DNA of 64,000 nucleotides, taken from Cannabis sativa (Eukaryota; Streptophyta; Magnoliopsida; Rosales; Cannabaceae). The notes under the pieces were generated by a model. That model saw only the letters and a program-made list of their open reading frames with translations, did not search any database and was not told the origin of the DNA. The DNA is taken from assembly GCF_029168945.1 (NCBI RefSeq), contig NC_083606.1, positions 10,814,041 to 10,878,040 of the forward strand, given 5' to 3'. Shown here in pieces: positions 1 to 12,078 of the stretch; the stretch's first letter is position 1; each line of letters starts with the position of its first letter. The translations under genes and the position numbers were made by a program.

Positions 1-2
1 TA

Positions 3-2997
3 TCAGTTAAAGCAAGAGGAACAGCCCGAATCAAGTTTAATTCTAAGAAGTTTTTACTTTTAGAGAATGTTTTATATATTCCTAATTTTAGTAGAAACTT
101 GATTAGTGTTTCATGTTTATAGACACATTTTTATATATTGAATTTTTCGAGTTCAAATTGTTCAATTTCTCGTAATGGATTTCATATATGTGTTGCAAAC
201 ATGGAACGAGGGCTTTATGTTTTAAGACCTGATACTCAAATCTCACTAAATACTGAACTTTTCAATGTAGCTAGACCTAGAAGCCTTAAGAGAAAAGAGA
301 TTGATAATGGTGATCAAACTTATCTATGGCATTTACGTTTAGGTCATATAGGCTTTGATAGACTCAATAGGCTAACCAAAGACGATCCATTGAAAAATGT
401 CGTCTTAGGAGAGCTGCCAGTCTGCGAGTCTTGCCTAGAAGGTAAAATGACCAAACGTTCTTTCTCTGCAAAGGGAGAGCGTGCCAAAGAACCACTAGGG
501 TTAGTACATTCAGATGTTTGCGGACCGCTGAATGTAAAAGCCAGAGGAGGTTATGAGTATTTCGTCACTTTCATTGACGATTTCTCTAGATATAGTTTTC
601 TTTACCTAATGCAAAAGAAATCTGAAACGTTTGAAAAGTTTCAGGAATTTCATGCTTTGGCTCAAAACCAATTAGGTAAAACATTAAAGATCTTGCAAAC
701 TGATAGGGGTGAAGAATATATGGATATGCAGTTCAAAGATCATTTAATTGAACTTGGAATTGAATCCCAATATACTGCCCCTAGCACTCCACAGCAGAAT
801 GGAGTTGCAGAAAGAAGAAATCGCACTCTCTTAGAAATGGTTAGGTCTATGCTGAGTTACTCAACTCTGTCTACGTCCTTCTGGGGATATGCTATTCAAA
901 TGGCAAACGACATTTTGAATGTTGTTCCATCTAAAGCAGTCCCTAAGACACCCGTCGAACTATGGAATGGTCGCACACCTAGTTTGCGCCATTATAGGAT
1001 TTGGGGGTGCCCTGCTCACGTCTTAAGAAATAAAGAAAGCAATCTGGAATCGCGAACTGAAGTTTGCATGTTTGTCGGAAATTCTAAAGAGACTAGGGGT
1101 GGACTATTCTATAGTCACAAGGATAACAAAGTGTTTGTCTCTACAAATGCTACTTTCCTTGAAGAGAACTATATGAAAGACAACAAACCGAAAAGTGAAA
1201 TTGTATTAGAGGAAATGCTCACAGATACTGTTCCTTCAAATGTACCATCTTCTTCTACTCAAAAAGAGGAACATCCCACTCCCTCAGTTGTAGCAACTGA
1301 GAAAACTACTACTAAAGCTCCTGTTCAGAAAGTCATCGCTCCTCGTCGTAGTGGGAGGGTTTCAACGAAACCATCTCGTTATGGCTTGGATGGTGAAATC
1401 AATATGGTCGTTGGTGACGGTATTGATGACGACCCATTGACCTATAAACAGGCAATGGCAAGTCCGCAACGGAAGCGATGGTCAGTCGGTATGGATTCAG
1501 AAATGGATTCCATGAAGAAGAACAAAGTCTGGGAATATGTAGAACCACCTGAAGATTTTCGTCCAATTGGATGTAAATGGGTCTACAAGAAGAAAAGAGG
1601 TGCTGGAGGCGAAGTCGAAACTTTCAAAGCTAGACTGGTCGCCAAGGGTTATACCCAAAGAGAAGGTGTGGACTATGAGGAAACTTTTAGTCCTGTTGCC
1701 ATGCTCAAATCCATCCGAATTCTTCTCTCCATAGCTGCCGCTTTAGATTATGAAATCTGGCAAATGGATGTCAAGACAGCCTTTCTTAATGGGCTTCTTG
1801 AAGAAACCATCTATATGGAGCAACCAGAAGGTTATGTTCTTCCTGGGCAGGAGAATAAAGTTTGCAAATTAAATAGGTCCATATATGGGCTTAAGCAAGC
1901 TTCTCGCTCATGGAACAAAAGGTTTGATGAGATCATCAAGACCTATGGCTTTCATCAGAATGAAGATGAATCTTGCGTTTACCAACTCAAGGAAAACCAA
2001 GTAGTAGTATTCCTGGTCCTTTATGTTGATGACATTTTGATCATTGGAAACAATGTCAAGAAAATGACTCACATCAAAGAATGGCTTGACACTCAATTCG
2101 ACATGAAAGACTTGGGTGAAGCAGCCTATGTTCTTGGTATTCAGATTGTCAGAAACCGGAAGAACAGATCCCTTGCTCTCTCTCAAACAGCCTACATTGA
2201 CAAAGTTCTTGAGAGATTTTCCATGACCAATACCAAAGGGGCAAACATGCCCTCTAGACATGGTATCCGTCTATCTAAGGAACAGTGTCCTGCGATCCTC
2301 AAGAGATAGAAGACATGGCAAAAATTCCTTATGCTTCTACAGTTGGGAGTCTGATGTAAGCTATGCTATGCACTAGACCTGACATCTGCTATGCAGTTGG
2401 AATCGTGAGCAGATATCAGTCAAATCCAGGAAGGGTACATTGGAACGCGGTTAAGTATATTTTGAAATACTTAAAGAGTACAAGAGATTATGTATTAGCC
2501 TACAAGGGTGGTGCTTTGAATCCCTTAGGCTATACAAACTCAGATTTTCAGGGATGTCTTGAAGACAGGAAATCTACATCTGGGATGGTGTTTACTCTTG
2601 GGGTGGAGCAGTGGTTTGGAGAAGTGCTAAACAAACTACGATTTCGGATTCTACCATGGAGGAAGAATACATAGCTGCGGCTGAAGCAGCTAAAGAGGTT
2701 GTCTGGCTTAGGAAGTTCTTCACCAGTCTTGGTGTAGTTCCTGGAATGGAAAGGCCTCTAGTCCTGCTTTGTGATAACACTGGAGCTATAGCCAACAGTA
2801 AGGAACCTCGGAGCCACAAGAGAAGTAAGCACATAGAAAGAAAGTATCATATTATCAGAGAATATGTGGCAAGAGGGGATGTACTGGTGGAGAAAGTGGA
2901 TACGCAGGATAACTTGGCTGATCCATTCACCAAAGTCTTGGCAGTAACTTCATTCGAAAAGCACCGTCAGAATTTAGGATTAATTGAAATGTACTGA
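3..2997 (+). pseudogene. Copia pol: integrase, reverse transcriptase, RNase H (broken)
   Basis: Polyprotein that would copy and integrate the element. The first bases encode the end of protease. The GAG-pre-integrase block has the WHLRLGH and CESCLEGK zinc-type residues (about 345-450). The integrase core shows HSDVCGP, FIDDFSRY and NGVAERRNR. Reverse transcriptase has the Copia signature YVDDIL near 2020-2040, and RNase H has CDNTGAIA near 2770. Breaks seen are an in-frame TAG at 120-122, a frameshift near 2290, an in-frame TAA at 2357-2359, and a single-base loss in the G run near 2598-2603 that shifts RNase H into another frame. The catalytic motifs are intact, so decay is modest, but the gene is not functional as read. 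Confidence 0.9.
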
Positions 2998-3026
2998 TTT
3001 GTTTTATATTAGTGCAAGTGGGAGTT

Positions 3027-4910
3027 TTTTGGGTTTTATGCCCTATATAAAACTCTGTTTCAATGTAATCCAGATTATTCTATATCAATAAAGTAACAGA
3101 AGTAATTTTTCATTCACTTGTGTATGTTTTGGTTCACTTAATCAATTGCTTGTCTATTTGATTTATAAATTCATCCAAACCCCTTTCACATACTTGAACA
3201 TGTTTATTGTGTTGTCAACACAGTGGAAAATAAACATGACTATGTGAATAAAGTATTCTTAGATTTATCAGAACACTCGGTTTCACTGATATGACAATCT
3301 ACAACAGAGTTTACTTACATTTGGAGAAATGTTATGTTCTTTCCAGAACATAGGTTAAAGTAAAGCTCAGGTTGGATGCATGGAGTATGCATTGGAATGG
3401 ATCGATATTGAACTTTGAATTAGATTTTGAAACTTACCGTAAACATCTATTCAATTCAATATCAGAAGTTGATCCTAGATCACATGATCTAAATCCTGAT
3501 ATGGTTAGGCTTAATTTCAAGAGTGTTATTCGTGTTCTTTGATTTGTTAGTTAAGCCTAAAACTTTAGTCTAGGCAATACATACATTTTGGGAACACGAT
3601 AGTACGATTGAGTGGGAGCGCTAACATAAATATGAAATCTATAGCTTCTATCTGGCGAATAGTAAGCAAAGGGTGATTTCCTTCGAGCTTAACCAAACGA
3701 GATAAATGATTGAGTACTCATTTCACTTAGTTGAAATATCATTTATACAGGGTTAAGTGTTTTAAGGATAAAATACATTGTAGGGTGTTACGGTAATCTA
3801 AGTCCCTTTACAGTGTAGATCATCCATATAGAGGATCATTGATCACATTAGGATTATAACAATGGATAACTAATAATGTGTCTATATGGTGGAACATATA
3901 GAGCATTCTATATACTGAGAGTGCAATTCTGAGTTCTATGTGTGGATTCAACGAAGAATTAATAAGTCAGTGAATTTAAGTAGTAAATTCTAGATCTGCT
4001 TATTGGAAGCTCGGATATATAGACCCATGGTCCCCTCACTAGTTGAGATGATATTACTTGTAGGACTCATTTAGTTGATTTTAATTAATCAATTAAAAAT
4101 TCTCAAGATAGACTTGTCAGTTTGAGAATTTAACACTCATTAAGGGCAAAACAGTAAATAGAGATTTTGAAGGGCATATTTATTAATTAAGAAACTTTAA
4201 TTAGTTTCATTATTAATAAAATAAATGATAATATATTATTTGATAATTATTTTTAATTATTAAGTAATTAGATTTATCATTAATATGGTTGAACAATGGA
4301 ATTGGCAACATTTCACAAAAAGGGAAACTATCAAGTGTAGGAAAAGGAAAGTTGGAAAAGAGGCAAACCTTGTTTCCACATTGCCTAGGCCGGCCCCTTT
4401 ACATTCCTTTTCCCCTTGATTTTCTCAGTTCAAAATATCAATCATAGCCCTTGGTGGTCTTCTATAAATAGAAGGCAAAGGCTTCAGAGTTTTATAACAA
4501 CTGTACCAGCTTTTCACAGCATTATTCTGAAAGAATTTTCTCTCAGAAAATTCTCTCTGAGCCGCCACCCTCTCTCTCTCTATACCTTCACTGTTTCGAA
4601 ATGTATGAGTGCTAGAGTAGTGCCCACACACATCAAGTAATACCTCAATCATAGTGAGGAAGGCTGTGTAGATTTCAGAGACAACAAAGAAGGACTTTCG
4701 GGCTCAGATCTTGATTATACTCTGCTACAGAAAGGAATCAAGGGTTAGAGATCTGAGTGGGAGGAGACATATATATTCCGCTGCAATCACTGTAAGATTT
4801 CGGATACTCTTATGTGTTTAATTTCATATCGTTTTAGAAGTTCATATTTAGGTTGTTAAATCAACATACTTGTGAGTAGATCTAAGTTCCTGGTAAAATA
4901 ACTTCCAACA
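3027..4910 (+). repeat. 3' LTR of the Copia element
   Basis: It begins (TTTTGGG, a mutated TGTTGGG) just after the purine-rich tract and ends TTCCAACA at 4910. The family is the same as the solo LTRs at 5093-7004 (opposite strand) and 32694-43386: all share GTTTTATGCCCTAAATAAAAC near the start and CCTGGTAAAATAA near the end. A TATA box (TATAAATA, 4463-4470) marks the likely U3/R boundary. Small ORFs inside are not genes. Confidence 0.88.
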
Positions 4911-7567
4911 GATATATGCCCGGAGCCCCGCCGTCGGGTCTTGTCCCAACCGCGGCTCCACCAATGAGCGGCATACAATTCTCTGCCACTCCCAGATATA
5001 GTCAGGGCCAGGCCTTGGCCCCCGCATCGTCTCACTTTGGAAATCCCTCAGGGATAAATGGACAAGCTCCCTCGCACTCCGCTCCAACCGCTTGTTGGGA
5101 ATTATTTTACCAGGATCTTAGATCTACTCACAAGTATGTTTATTAACATCCTAAATATGAACTTTCTAAAACGATAAAATAAACACATATAAAGTTAAGA
5201 AAACCTTACATTGATGCAGCGGAATAAATGTCTCCTTCCACTCAGATCTCTAACCCTTGATTCCTTTCTGTAGCAGAGTATAATCAAGATCTGAGCCCGA
5301 ATCTCCTTCTTCTTCAAGCTTTGATCCTTCACAGTCTTCCAATCTATGATTGAGTTACTGCTTGCTGTGTGTGGGCACTTACTCTTTCACTAGGGTCACG
5401 AAAAAGATGAAGGAAAAGAGGGAGAGAGGTTTCGGCCAAGGTAGAGAGTGAGGAAGGCTCAGTTTTCTGAAGAGAGAAATTTCTGTCAGAAAGGCTTATT
5501 GAAAACTTGTATTTTGACTGAGCCATCACTTTCTATTTATAGGCAACTTACTAGGTTTAAGTTTAGAATTATTTGGCATTAAAATAATGAAAATAATAAT
5601 TTGAAAAAGCCTTATAAGTGGCCGGCCATAGGTGTTGTAATGGGCCCCACTTAATTTTGCAATTTTATCAAATTTTATCTCTATTTTCTCAAAAATGCCA
5701 ATTTTCCAATTCTAACCTTTTAAATGCCAAAACTAATTATTTAATAATTAAAATACATTATTAAATAATATTGTCATTTAATTTAATTATTAATTAGACA
5801 TATAAAGTCTATTAATAAATAAATAAACCTAGAAAACTCTTTTCCTTACAATTTCACCCCTGCTTAGTGAAAATTCATAAAATCAGACATAGTCTAACTT
5901 TAGAATTATAATTGATCAATCACGAATCAATTAATGAGTCTTCCAAGCAGAATGTTCTCAACTAGAATGGGGACCATGGATCTATATGCTGAGCTTCCAA
6001 TAAGTGAACCAAATTTACCAAGTAAATTCCTACTTATTAATTCTTCGTTGAATCCACTCTTAGAACTTAGAAGTGCACTCTCAGACTTATATAGAGCATA
6101 TTGTATGTTTCACGATACCAATATACTATCTCATTTAACCATTGTTATAATCTTATTGTGATTTAAAGATCCTCTATATAGATGATTTACATCGAGATGG
6201 GATTTCTTTACCGTTCTCACCCCTCAATGTATTTTGCCCCTTAAAACACTTAGCTACCTGTAAATGGTGTTTAGTGATCTAATAATTAGTCAGTTAAACA
6301 AGAGCTCATCCATTTACTTCTATTTGCTAAGCTCGAAGGGAATCATCACTTAACTTCTATACACCAGTAGAAGCTATAGATTCCATATTTATGTTCAGCA
6401 CTCCCACTCAATCATACTATCATGTTCCCAAAATATACGTATCACCCTGACCCAAAAGTAGGCTTAACTAATAAATCAAAGAACATGAATAGCACTCCTG
6501 AGTTGAGCCCAAGCATATCAGGATTTAGATTCTTTTCAATCTTAAGATCAACTACTGATATTGACTTGGAAAGATATGTATAACGGTAAGTTTGTAATAT
6601 CTTAACTTAGTTGCAATATCGGTCCAGTCCAATGTATACTCCATACATTCGAAACTAGTATACTTTACTAATGTCATGGAAAGAACATAACACTTACTCC
6701 AAGTGTAAGTACACATCATCGCTGATTATCACATTAGTGTAAATCCAATAACACTGATGAAACAGGGACCAAAACTTTTGATTCATATGATCACAATCAC
6801 ATTCCACTGTGTTGACGATACTGTAATTGTGAATAAACATATGATCTGGATTTAACTGATTTTGTGTGTATGAATGTAATAAACATATTAAACATATTAA
6901 ACCATTAGCATGTAAAATTCATGCAAACATCAATCACTTCAAATTTCTTATATTGATAACTAATCAGATTGTAAAGAGTTTTATTTAGGGCATAAAACCT
7001 AACACCGCTAGCCTAGCAGGCCCTTCCCAGGGCTCAAGGAGTAAACGATCCTCCAAAGGCAGCACCCGGACGGAGGAGAAACGCCAAAAGAGGGGGTAGA
7101 CTCCACAGTACACCCAGTATACGGAGCTGACGGACTCCCAAGAGCGTGTGTACTTTGCTACTAGGCAAAATACGCACTACCGGAGACCACCTCCCTTGTA
7201 CAAAGACAGCTCCCGGAGGGATCCCAACAAAAGATGCGAGTACCACAACGACATTGGGCACACCACCAATGAATGCAAAAATCTCAAGGATGAGATTGAA
7301 AACCTAATCCGATTGGGGCACCTCTATGAGTGGATCAAGAATCAGCTGCCTCACCTTAATCCGGGTCAGGCGACATGGGTTGTACCGCAGGGAGCACCAG
7401 GGGGTGCAGCAGGAGTGTTGGCTCCAGTTGCTCTCGCCGGAGATGCCCAGCACATCCCCGGTCTGCCACCCAGACCCAATGGGAGAGTGGCCATGATCTC
7501 AGGAGGACCCCATATTGGAGGAACCACCCGCAAAGAGTTAAAGCGGTACGCGGGGGCAACACAATGA
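4911..7567 (+). pseudogene. Tat gag fragment, split by a solo LTR
   Basis: Capsid/nucleocapsid portion. Only 182 bp (4911-5092, proline/glycine-rich) remain between the two Copia insertions. Coding resumes at 7005 and is clearest from 7148 to 7567, where CEYHNDIGHTTNEC gives a CX2-3H...C zinc-knuckle-like motif followed by LKDEIENLIRLGHLYEWI, the usual Tat gag C-terminal block. An in-frame TAG lies just upstream (about 7100). The 5-bp duplication CCGCT on both sides of the solo LTR shows these two pieces were once contiguous. No complete ORF remains. Confidence 0.75.
5093..7004 (-). repeat. Solo Copia LTR (1,912 bp) with 5-bp TSD CCGCT
   Basis: Reverse-oriented copy of the same LTR family as 3027-4910. 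On the plus strand it runs from TGTTGGGAATTATTTTACC to GGCATAAAACCTAACA. CCGCT at 5088-5092 is repeated exactly at 7005-7009, so this is a complete insertion reduced to one LTR by LTR-LTR recombination. Its TATA box reads on the minus strand near 5531-5545. ORFs inside (such as 5934-6161) are chance. Confidence 0.93.
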
Positions 7568-7607
7568 GGTTTGGGAGGTTACTTAACTCCCAGCTCAAAG
7601 GCCCCAG

Positions 7608-9050
7608 TTGATGGATCAACCCATCACGTTCACGGAAGAAGATGCCAAGACGGTGCGCTTCCCTCACCATGATCCGTTGGTCATCAAGACCCCCATCGCC
7701 AATAAAGTGGTGGCCAGGGTCTTGATTGACAATGGAAGCTCCGTGAATCTACTCTTCAAGGAGGCTTTCACTGCAATAGGCCTGACGGACCGAGACCTCT
7801 CACCCAGTGGTTCCCAACTCACAAGATTTAACGGAACGACGCTTATCCCAATGGGAAAAGTGAGACTTCCCGTCACCTTGTGCCCGGACACCCCCCAAAG
7901 CACGTTCAAATACTGCACTTTCGTGGTGGTGGACTGCCCGACTGCTTACAACGCGATCCTCGGCCGACCGACCCTGGTAGATTTTGGTGCAGTCACATCC
8001 ATTCGGCACCTGTGCTTAAAGTTCCCTACCCAGGAAGCTGGAATAGGGACAGTGAGAGGAAATCAGGGGGAGGCAAGGCAATGTTACAACGTTGCAACCC
8101 ACCTGCCCGTACTGATGGTCCGGGAAACCATTGAGCCAGAAATGGCTGAAGAAGACGAGTTGGATCCTCGAGTGGGGTCCGAAAAAATTGTAGAACCAAT
8201 GGAGGATGTCGAGGAGATATCAGTGTGCGACCTCGACTCCACCAAAGTACTCCCACTGGGAAAGAGCCTAGATCCGGAGGAAAAAGAAAAAATAATAAAA
8301 ACACTGAAGGGCGCCATCAACATTTTTGCATGGCGCCAAGAGGACATGACCGGCATAAGTCCCCATGTCATCACCCACGTCCTCAACGTCAACCCGGACA
8401 TGCCGCCAGTCCAACAAAAGCGACGCCCCCTCGATTCAGTAAAGGCCGATGCCCTAGAGAAAGAGGTGGACAAGCTTTTGACAAACAACATGATCCGCGA
8501 CGTGTACTACCCGAAATGGCTAGCCAATCCGGTCCTGGTGCCCAAGCCGAACGGGACTTGGTGAGTTTGTATAGATTTTACCGATCTAAACAAAGCTTGT
8601 CCGAAGGACTGCTTCCCGCTACCCAGGATCGACCAAATGGTAGATGCCACTTCCGAATTCAAACTACTATCCTTCATGGATGCCTACGCCGGATACAACT
8701 AAATAAAGATGCACACGGCAGACCAAGAGTGCACTAGCTTCAGGACCAATAAGGGGGTATACTGCTATCTGGTCATGCCTTTCAGACTGAAGAACGCCGG
8801 AACGACCTACCAAAGAATGGTCAACCGGATGTTCAAAGGCCTCTTAGGGCAAAACATGGAAGTGTACGTGGACAATATGCTCGTCAAGTCAAAAGCATGC
8901 AATAGCCATGCAGACAACTTAGAAGAGTGTTTTGAGGTAGTCCGGAGATACGACATGAAGCTCAACCTAAAGAAATGCACCTTTGGGGTCAAATCAGGAA
9001 AGTTCCTGGGCTTCATCGTCAGCCAGAGGGGGATTGAGGCAAACCCATAA
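7608..9050 (+). pseudogene. Tat pol: aspartic protease and reverse transcriptase
   Basis: The protease is marked by LIDNGSSVNLLF (about 7720-7755), with the usual D replaced in context by DNGSS. The connection region leads into reverse transcriptase (KLLTNNMIRDVYYPKWLANP, PVLVPKPNG, FPLPRIDQMVDAT, SFMDAYAGYNQ). In-frame stops occur after PNGTW (TGA near 8563), after AGYNQ (TAA near 8701) and at 9048-9050 (TAA). The active-site box reads YVDNMLV near 8865-8885 where Gypsy enzymes have YVDD, so the second catalytic aspartate is lost. The protein is inactive on several grounds. Confidence 0.88.
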
Positions 9051-9942
9051 AAAATCCAAGCTCTCCTGAGCATGTCGTCCCCCAAGAAGCATAAAGACGT
9101 GCAGAGCCTAACCGGAAAGGTTGCTGCCCTGAGCCGTTTTATCTCCCGGTCTACAGACAAGTGCATCCCCTTCTTCAACATATTGAAGAAATGCCAAAAG
9201 TTCGAATGGTCGGACGAGTGCGAGGAGGCATTCAAAAAGTTGAAAGAACACATGGCCAAGCCTCCGATCCTATCAAAACCCGCTCTCGGAGAGGAACTAT
9301 TCCTATATTTGGCCGTCTCCGAGCACGCGGTCAGCACTGCCCTAGTCCGGGAAGAAGAGAAAACTCAGCATCCCGTGTACTATGTCAGCAAGCGCATGAT
9401 AGGAGCGGAGACACAGTACCCCATCATCGAAAAACTGGTTTTCTGCCTCCTAATGGCCTCAAGAAAATTAAGGCCATATTTCCAAGCACACCCGATCAAG
9501 ATACTGCCTCCTACGGTTCGACTTCTCAGCTTCAAACAATGAAGCCGAATATGAAGCCTTGGTAGCAGGGCTGAGACTAGCGAAGGTCGTAGGGGACAAA
9601 AGAGTAGAAGTCTACTGCGACTCCCAACTGGTTGTAAATTAGATATCGGGAGAGTACCAAACACGCGGCGAGCGAATGGCCGCATACGTAACAATAGTCC
9701 GGGAGCTGCTCCACGAGTTCACGGACTATAAAGTAGAAAGAATCCCCCGGGAAAAGAACGCTCACGTGGACTGTCTGGCTAAGTTGGCTTCTGATAGTGA
9801 AATCGAAGGGCTGGGGGTAGTACCAGTGGAACGTTTGGCAGAGCCAAGCATCAAAGTAAAAGAGGCCATAATAACGGTTGGGCAAGAACCCAGCTGGATG
9901 GTCCCCATCATAGAATACATAACGAAAGGTGATTTGCCCTAA
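9051..9942 (+). pseudogene. Tat RNase H joined by deletion to the second RNase H-like domain
   Basis: The first part (9072-9500) is the connection and normal RNase H: FFNILKKCQKFEWSDECEEAF, AVSTALVREEE, VYYVSKRM. The second (about 9515-9940) is the extra RNase H-like domain typical of Tat: RFDFSASNNEAEYEAL, VEVYCDSQLVVN, VERIPREKNAHVDCLAKLAS. The segment that should link them (end of the first domain and start of the second, with its first catalytic Asp) is missing, and the frame changes at the junction near 9500-9520. An in-frame TAG follows CDSQLVVN near 9640. This is a degraded remnant. Confidence 0.82.
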
Positions 9943-9990
9943 GAAAGGGCACTGTCTCGAAAGATTCAATATCAGGCTCATCATTATGTA

Positions 9991-11130
9991 ATGATGGATC
10001 AAATTCTCTACCGAAGAGGACTCAGCATGCCTTATTTAAGGTGTGTATCGGACCCTGAAGCTAGACAAATTATGCTAGTGGTCCACGAAGGGTTCTGCGG
10101 AGATCATACAGGGGGACCCAGTCTCTCAAAGAAAATATTGAGACAGGGATACTTCTGGCCAACAATGAAAAAAGATTGCATAGACTACGTCCAAAAATGT
10201 GATTCGTGCCAAAGGTTCGCGAACATACCGAGAGTTCCTCCCAATGAGATTACCCTGATGACTAGTCCCTGGCCCTTCGCGGTTTGGGGAATAGATCTTA
10301 TTGGGTCCCTGCCAACAGGAAAAGGAGGAGTAAAGTATGCAATAGTAGCAGTAGACTACTTCACCAAATGGACGGAGGCTGAGCCTATGAAGACTATAAC
10401 TGCTAAAAAAGCTCTAGACTTTGTTATCAAAAACATAGTATGTCGATATGGCTTGCCTCACAAAATAGTCTCTGACAATGGAAAGCAATTTGATTGCGAA
10501 GAATTTACTGACTTCTGCAACCAACACGGAGTAGTAAAAAGCTTCTTCGCGGTGGCAAGGCCGCAAACAAACAGACAAGCAGAAGCAGTCAATAAAATCT
10601 TAAAGGTTACCCTGAAGAAAAAGCTGCTGGCCTGCAAAAACAACTGGTCCGAAGAGTTGCCAAGAGTGTTGTGGGCCTACCGGACGACCCCCAGAACCAC
10701 GACCGGCCACTCGCCTTTCTCAATGGCGTATGGTTGTGAAGCGATGGTTCCGGTTGAAACGTTATTCCCGTCCCACAGGAGAACGACTTACGATCCAGTT
10801 ACAAATCAAGCTTTACTTTAAGAAGCTCTGGATCAAGTTGAAGAGCTCCGGGACGAGTCACAAATACGGATGGCAGCTTATCAAAAGAAGGTGACCAAAT
10901 ATTTTAACTCCAAAGTTAAAAACAGAAAATTTGCTATTGGGGATATGGTCTTAAGAAGAGTCTTCCCAGCCACCCAAGAACCCGGAGTGGGGGTACTTGG
11001 GCCAAATTGGGAAGGACCATATGAAATCGAGGACAAAATCGGTTCAGGCACTTATAAGCTAAAAAAGATGGACGGAACCATTGTGCCAAGGGCCTGGAAC
11101 ACCGATCACCTCAGAAAATATTACCAATAG
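9991..11130 (+). pseudogene. Tat integrase and C-terminal domain
   Basis: The HHCC zinc domain is present (VVHEGFCGDHTGG ... CDSCQRFA). The DDE core is complete by eye: GIDLIGSLP, SDNGKQFD, and E in RQAEAVNK. A single in-frame TAA at 10819-10821 separates the core from the C-terminal part (10870-11130), which has the GPY-type motif LGPNWEGPYEI and ends HLRKYYQ. The upstream reading from about 9943 is in another frame. Apart from the stop this is the best-kept domain of the element. Confidence 0.87.
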
Positions 11131-11620
11131 CCCAAAAAGTGTAACTTAGGCTTTGTTTAAAGGGTCTGTACCGCCTAAAAGTGTATGCAGCCTATGTATT
11201 TTAATAAAACTGAGTGTCTTAAAAACAAAGTTTCTATGCCACTCAGGGGGGTACTAAGGCACACCACACGGACAGACAAAAAACAGGCCAAGTAAAACAT
11301 CCTGACCCTAAGGGCAGGTCCAAAAAAAAAGTATGTGCAAAAAAGAAAAAAGCATATATATAAACATCCCGACCCAAAGGGCGGGTCCAAAAGAAAGATA
11401 TGTGCATCAAATAAGATCATATATATATATAAAAATATCCTAGCCCTAAGGGCAGGTCAAAAAATAATTATAAATATATACAAAGGGCCCGGGAACAGGC
11501 CTTAACCATTGTTTCCCCTTAGAAAATAAAACAGCTGTAAATAAAGATTGTCTTAAATATAAGAGAATTGGCTGTAAATAAAAAAAAAAGAGATAAGAAA
11601 AATCTGGGTTGAATTCATAA
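11131..11620 (+). repeat. Tat post-pol noncoding region with tandem repeats
   Basis: No gene is seen. Three units of about 67-71 bp start near 11297, 11363 and 11434. Each has a GGGTC-type inverted pair (for example GACCCAAAGGGCGGGTC), an A-rich stretch, and TATGTGCA in the first two units. Tandem repeats in this part of Tat elements are documented as a source of satellite DNA. The ORF on the minus strand here (11175-11420) is a by-product of the repeats. Confidence 0.7.
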
Positions 11621-11624
11621 CGGC

Positions 11625-12078
11625 CTAGTCAATTCGAGGAGGAAGGCGAGGACCAATGCGCGCCTCCAGCATGGCGTCAAGCTTCTTCTTCTTCTCCCGG
11701 AATTTCGCAATCATCTCCGCGGGTTTGGGGTAGAAGTTAAGCTTGATATTCTGGCCATTTGTTGACCAGGCCATGTAAACGCCATCGTCTAAGCGCTTAA
11801 TGCATCGGCTGCAAGAGACGGGAGAAAGGAGCTCATCTTTCTTAGCCTTCTTCAAGGCTTGGTCTTTAAAGTCCTTGAGCTCCTTCAGCTCCATGGCCAA
11901 GTTTGCCCTAGACTCCAAGTCCGCCTGGTGCACTTCCTCTAAGGACTTCACCTTGGCGGCCATTTCATCTAAGGCTTCCCTAGCCTCCCGGAGCTCGCGT
12001 TTGGCCTTCGCAACAGCCTCGCCCTCCGCCCTCAGCTCCTCCCGGTGCTTGGCCTCCAGCTTGTCCTCTGAAGGGTCT
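11625..12078 (-). pseudogene. Antisense gene of the Tat element, C-terminal part
   Basis: Minus-strand coding sequence ending at 11625. It is strongly coiled-coil (KLEAKHREELRAE, then KVKSLEEVHQADLESRANLA) followed by a conserved-looking tail (SCSRCIKRLDDGVYMAW, IKLNFYPKPAEM) and a stop after PPRID. The frame runs open up to the edge of the nested LTR at 12079, and the upstream exons continue at 23118 on the other side of that insertion. GGTCT is present on both sides of the insertion, so the two parts were contiguous. Confidence 0.78.

Larger units (their letters stand above)
1..4910 (+). mobile_element. Copia LTR retrotransposon, 5' part outside window
   Basis: The 3' half of a Ty1/Copia element. 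The order is end of protease, GAG-pre-integrase, integrase, reverse transcriptase, RNase H, a polypurine-like tract AGTGCAAGTGGGAG at about 3011, then a 1.9-kb 3' LTR ending in CA at 4910. Integrase before reverse transcriptase identifies Copia. The TGTTGG...CCAACA ends and long LTR resemble Angela/BARE-type elements, but that clade is an inference. The element interrupts the gag of a Tat Gypsy element that resumes at 4911. The right-hand target duplication would be GATAT (4911-4915); its partner is outside the window. Confidence 0.9.

Noticed and set aside
5934..6161. 75-aa ORF, also seen at 42336-42539 on the other strand
   Set aside because: The same piece of the Copia LTR in two copies; LTR sequence, not a conserved gene.
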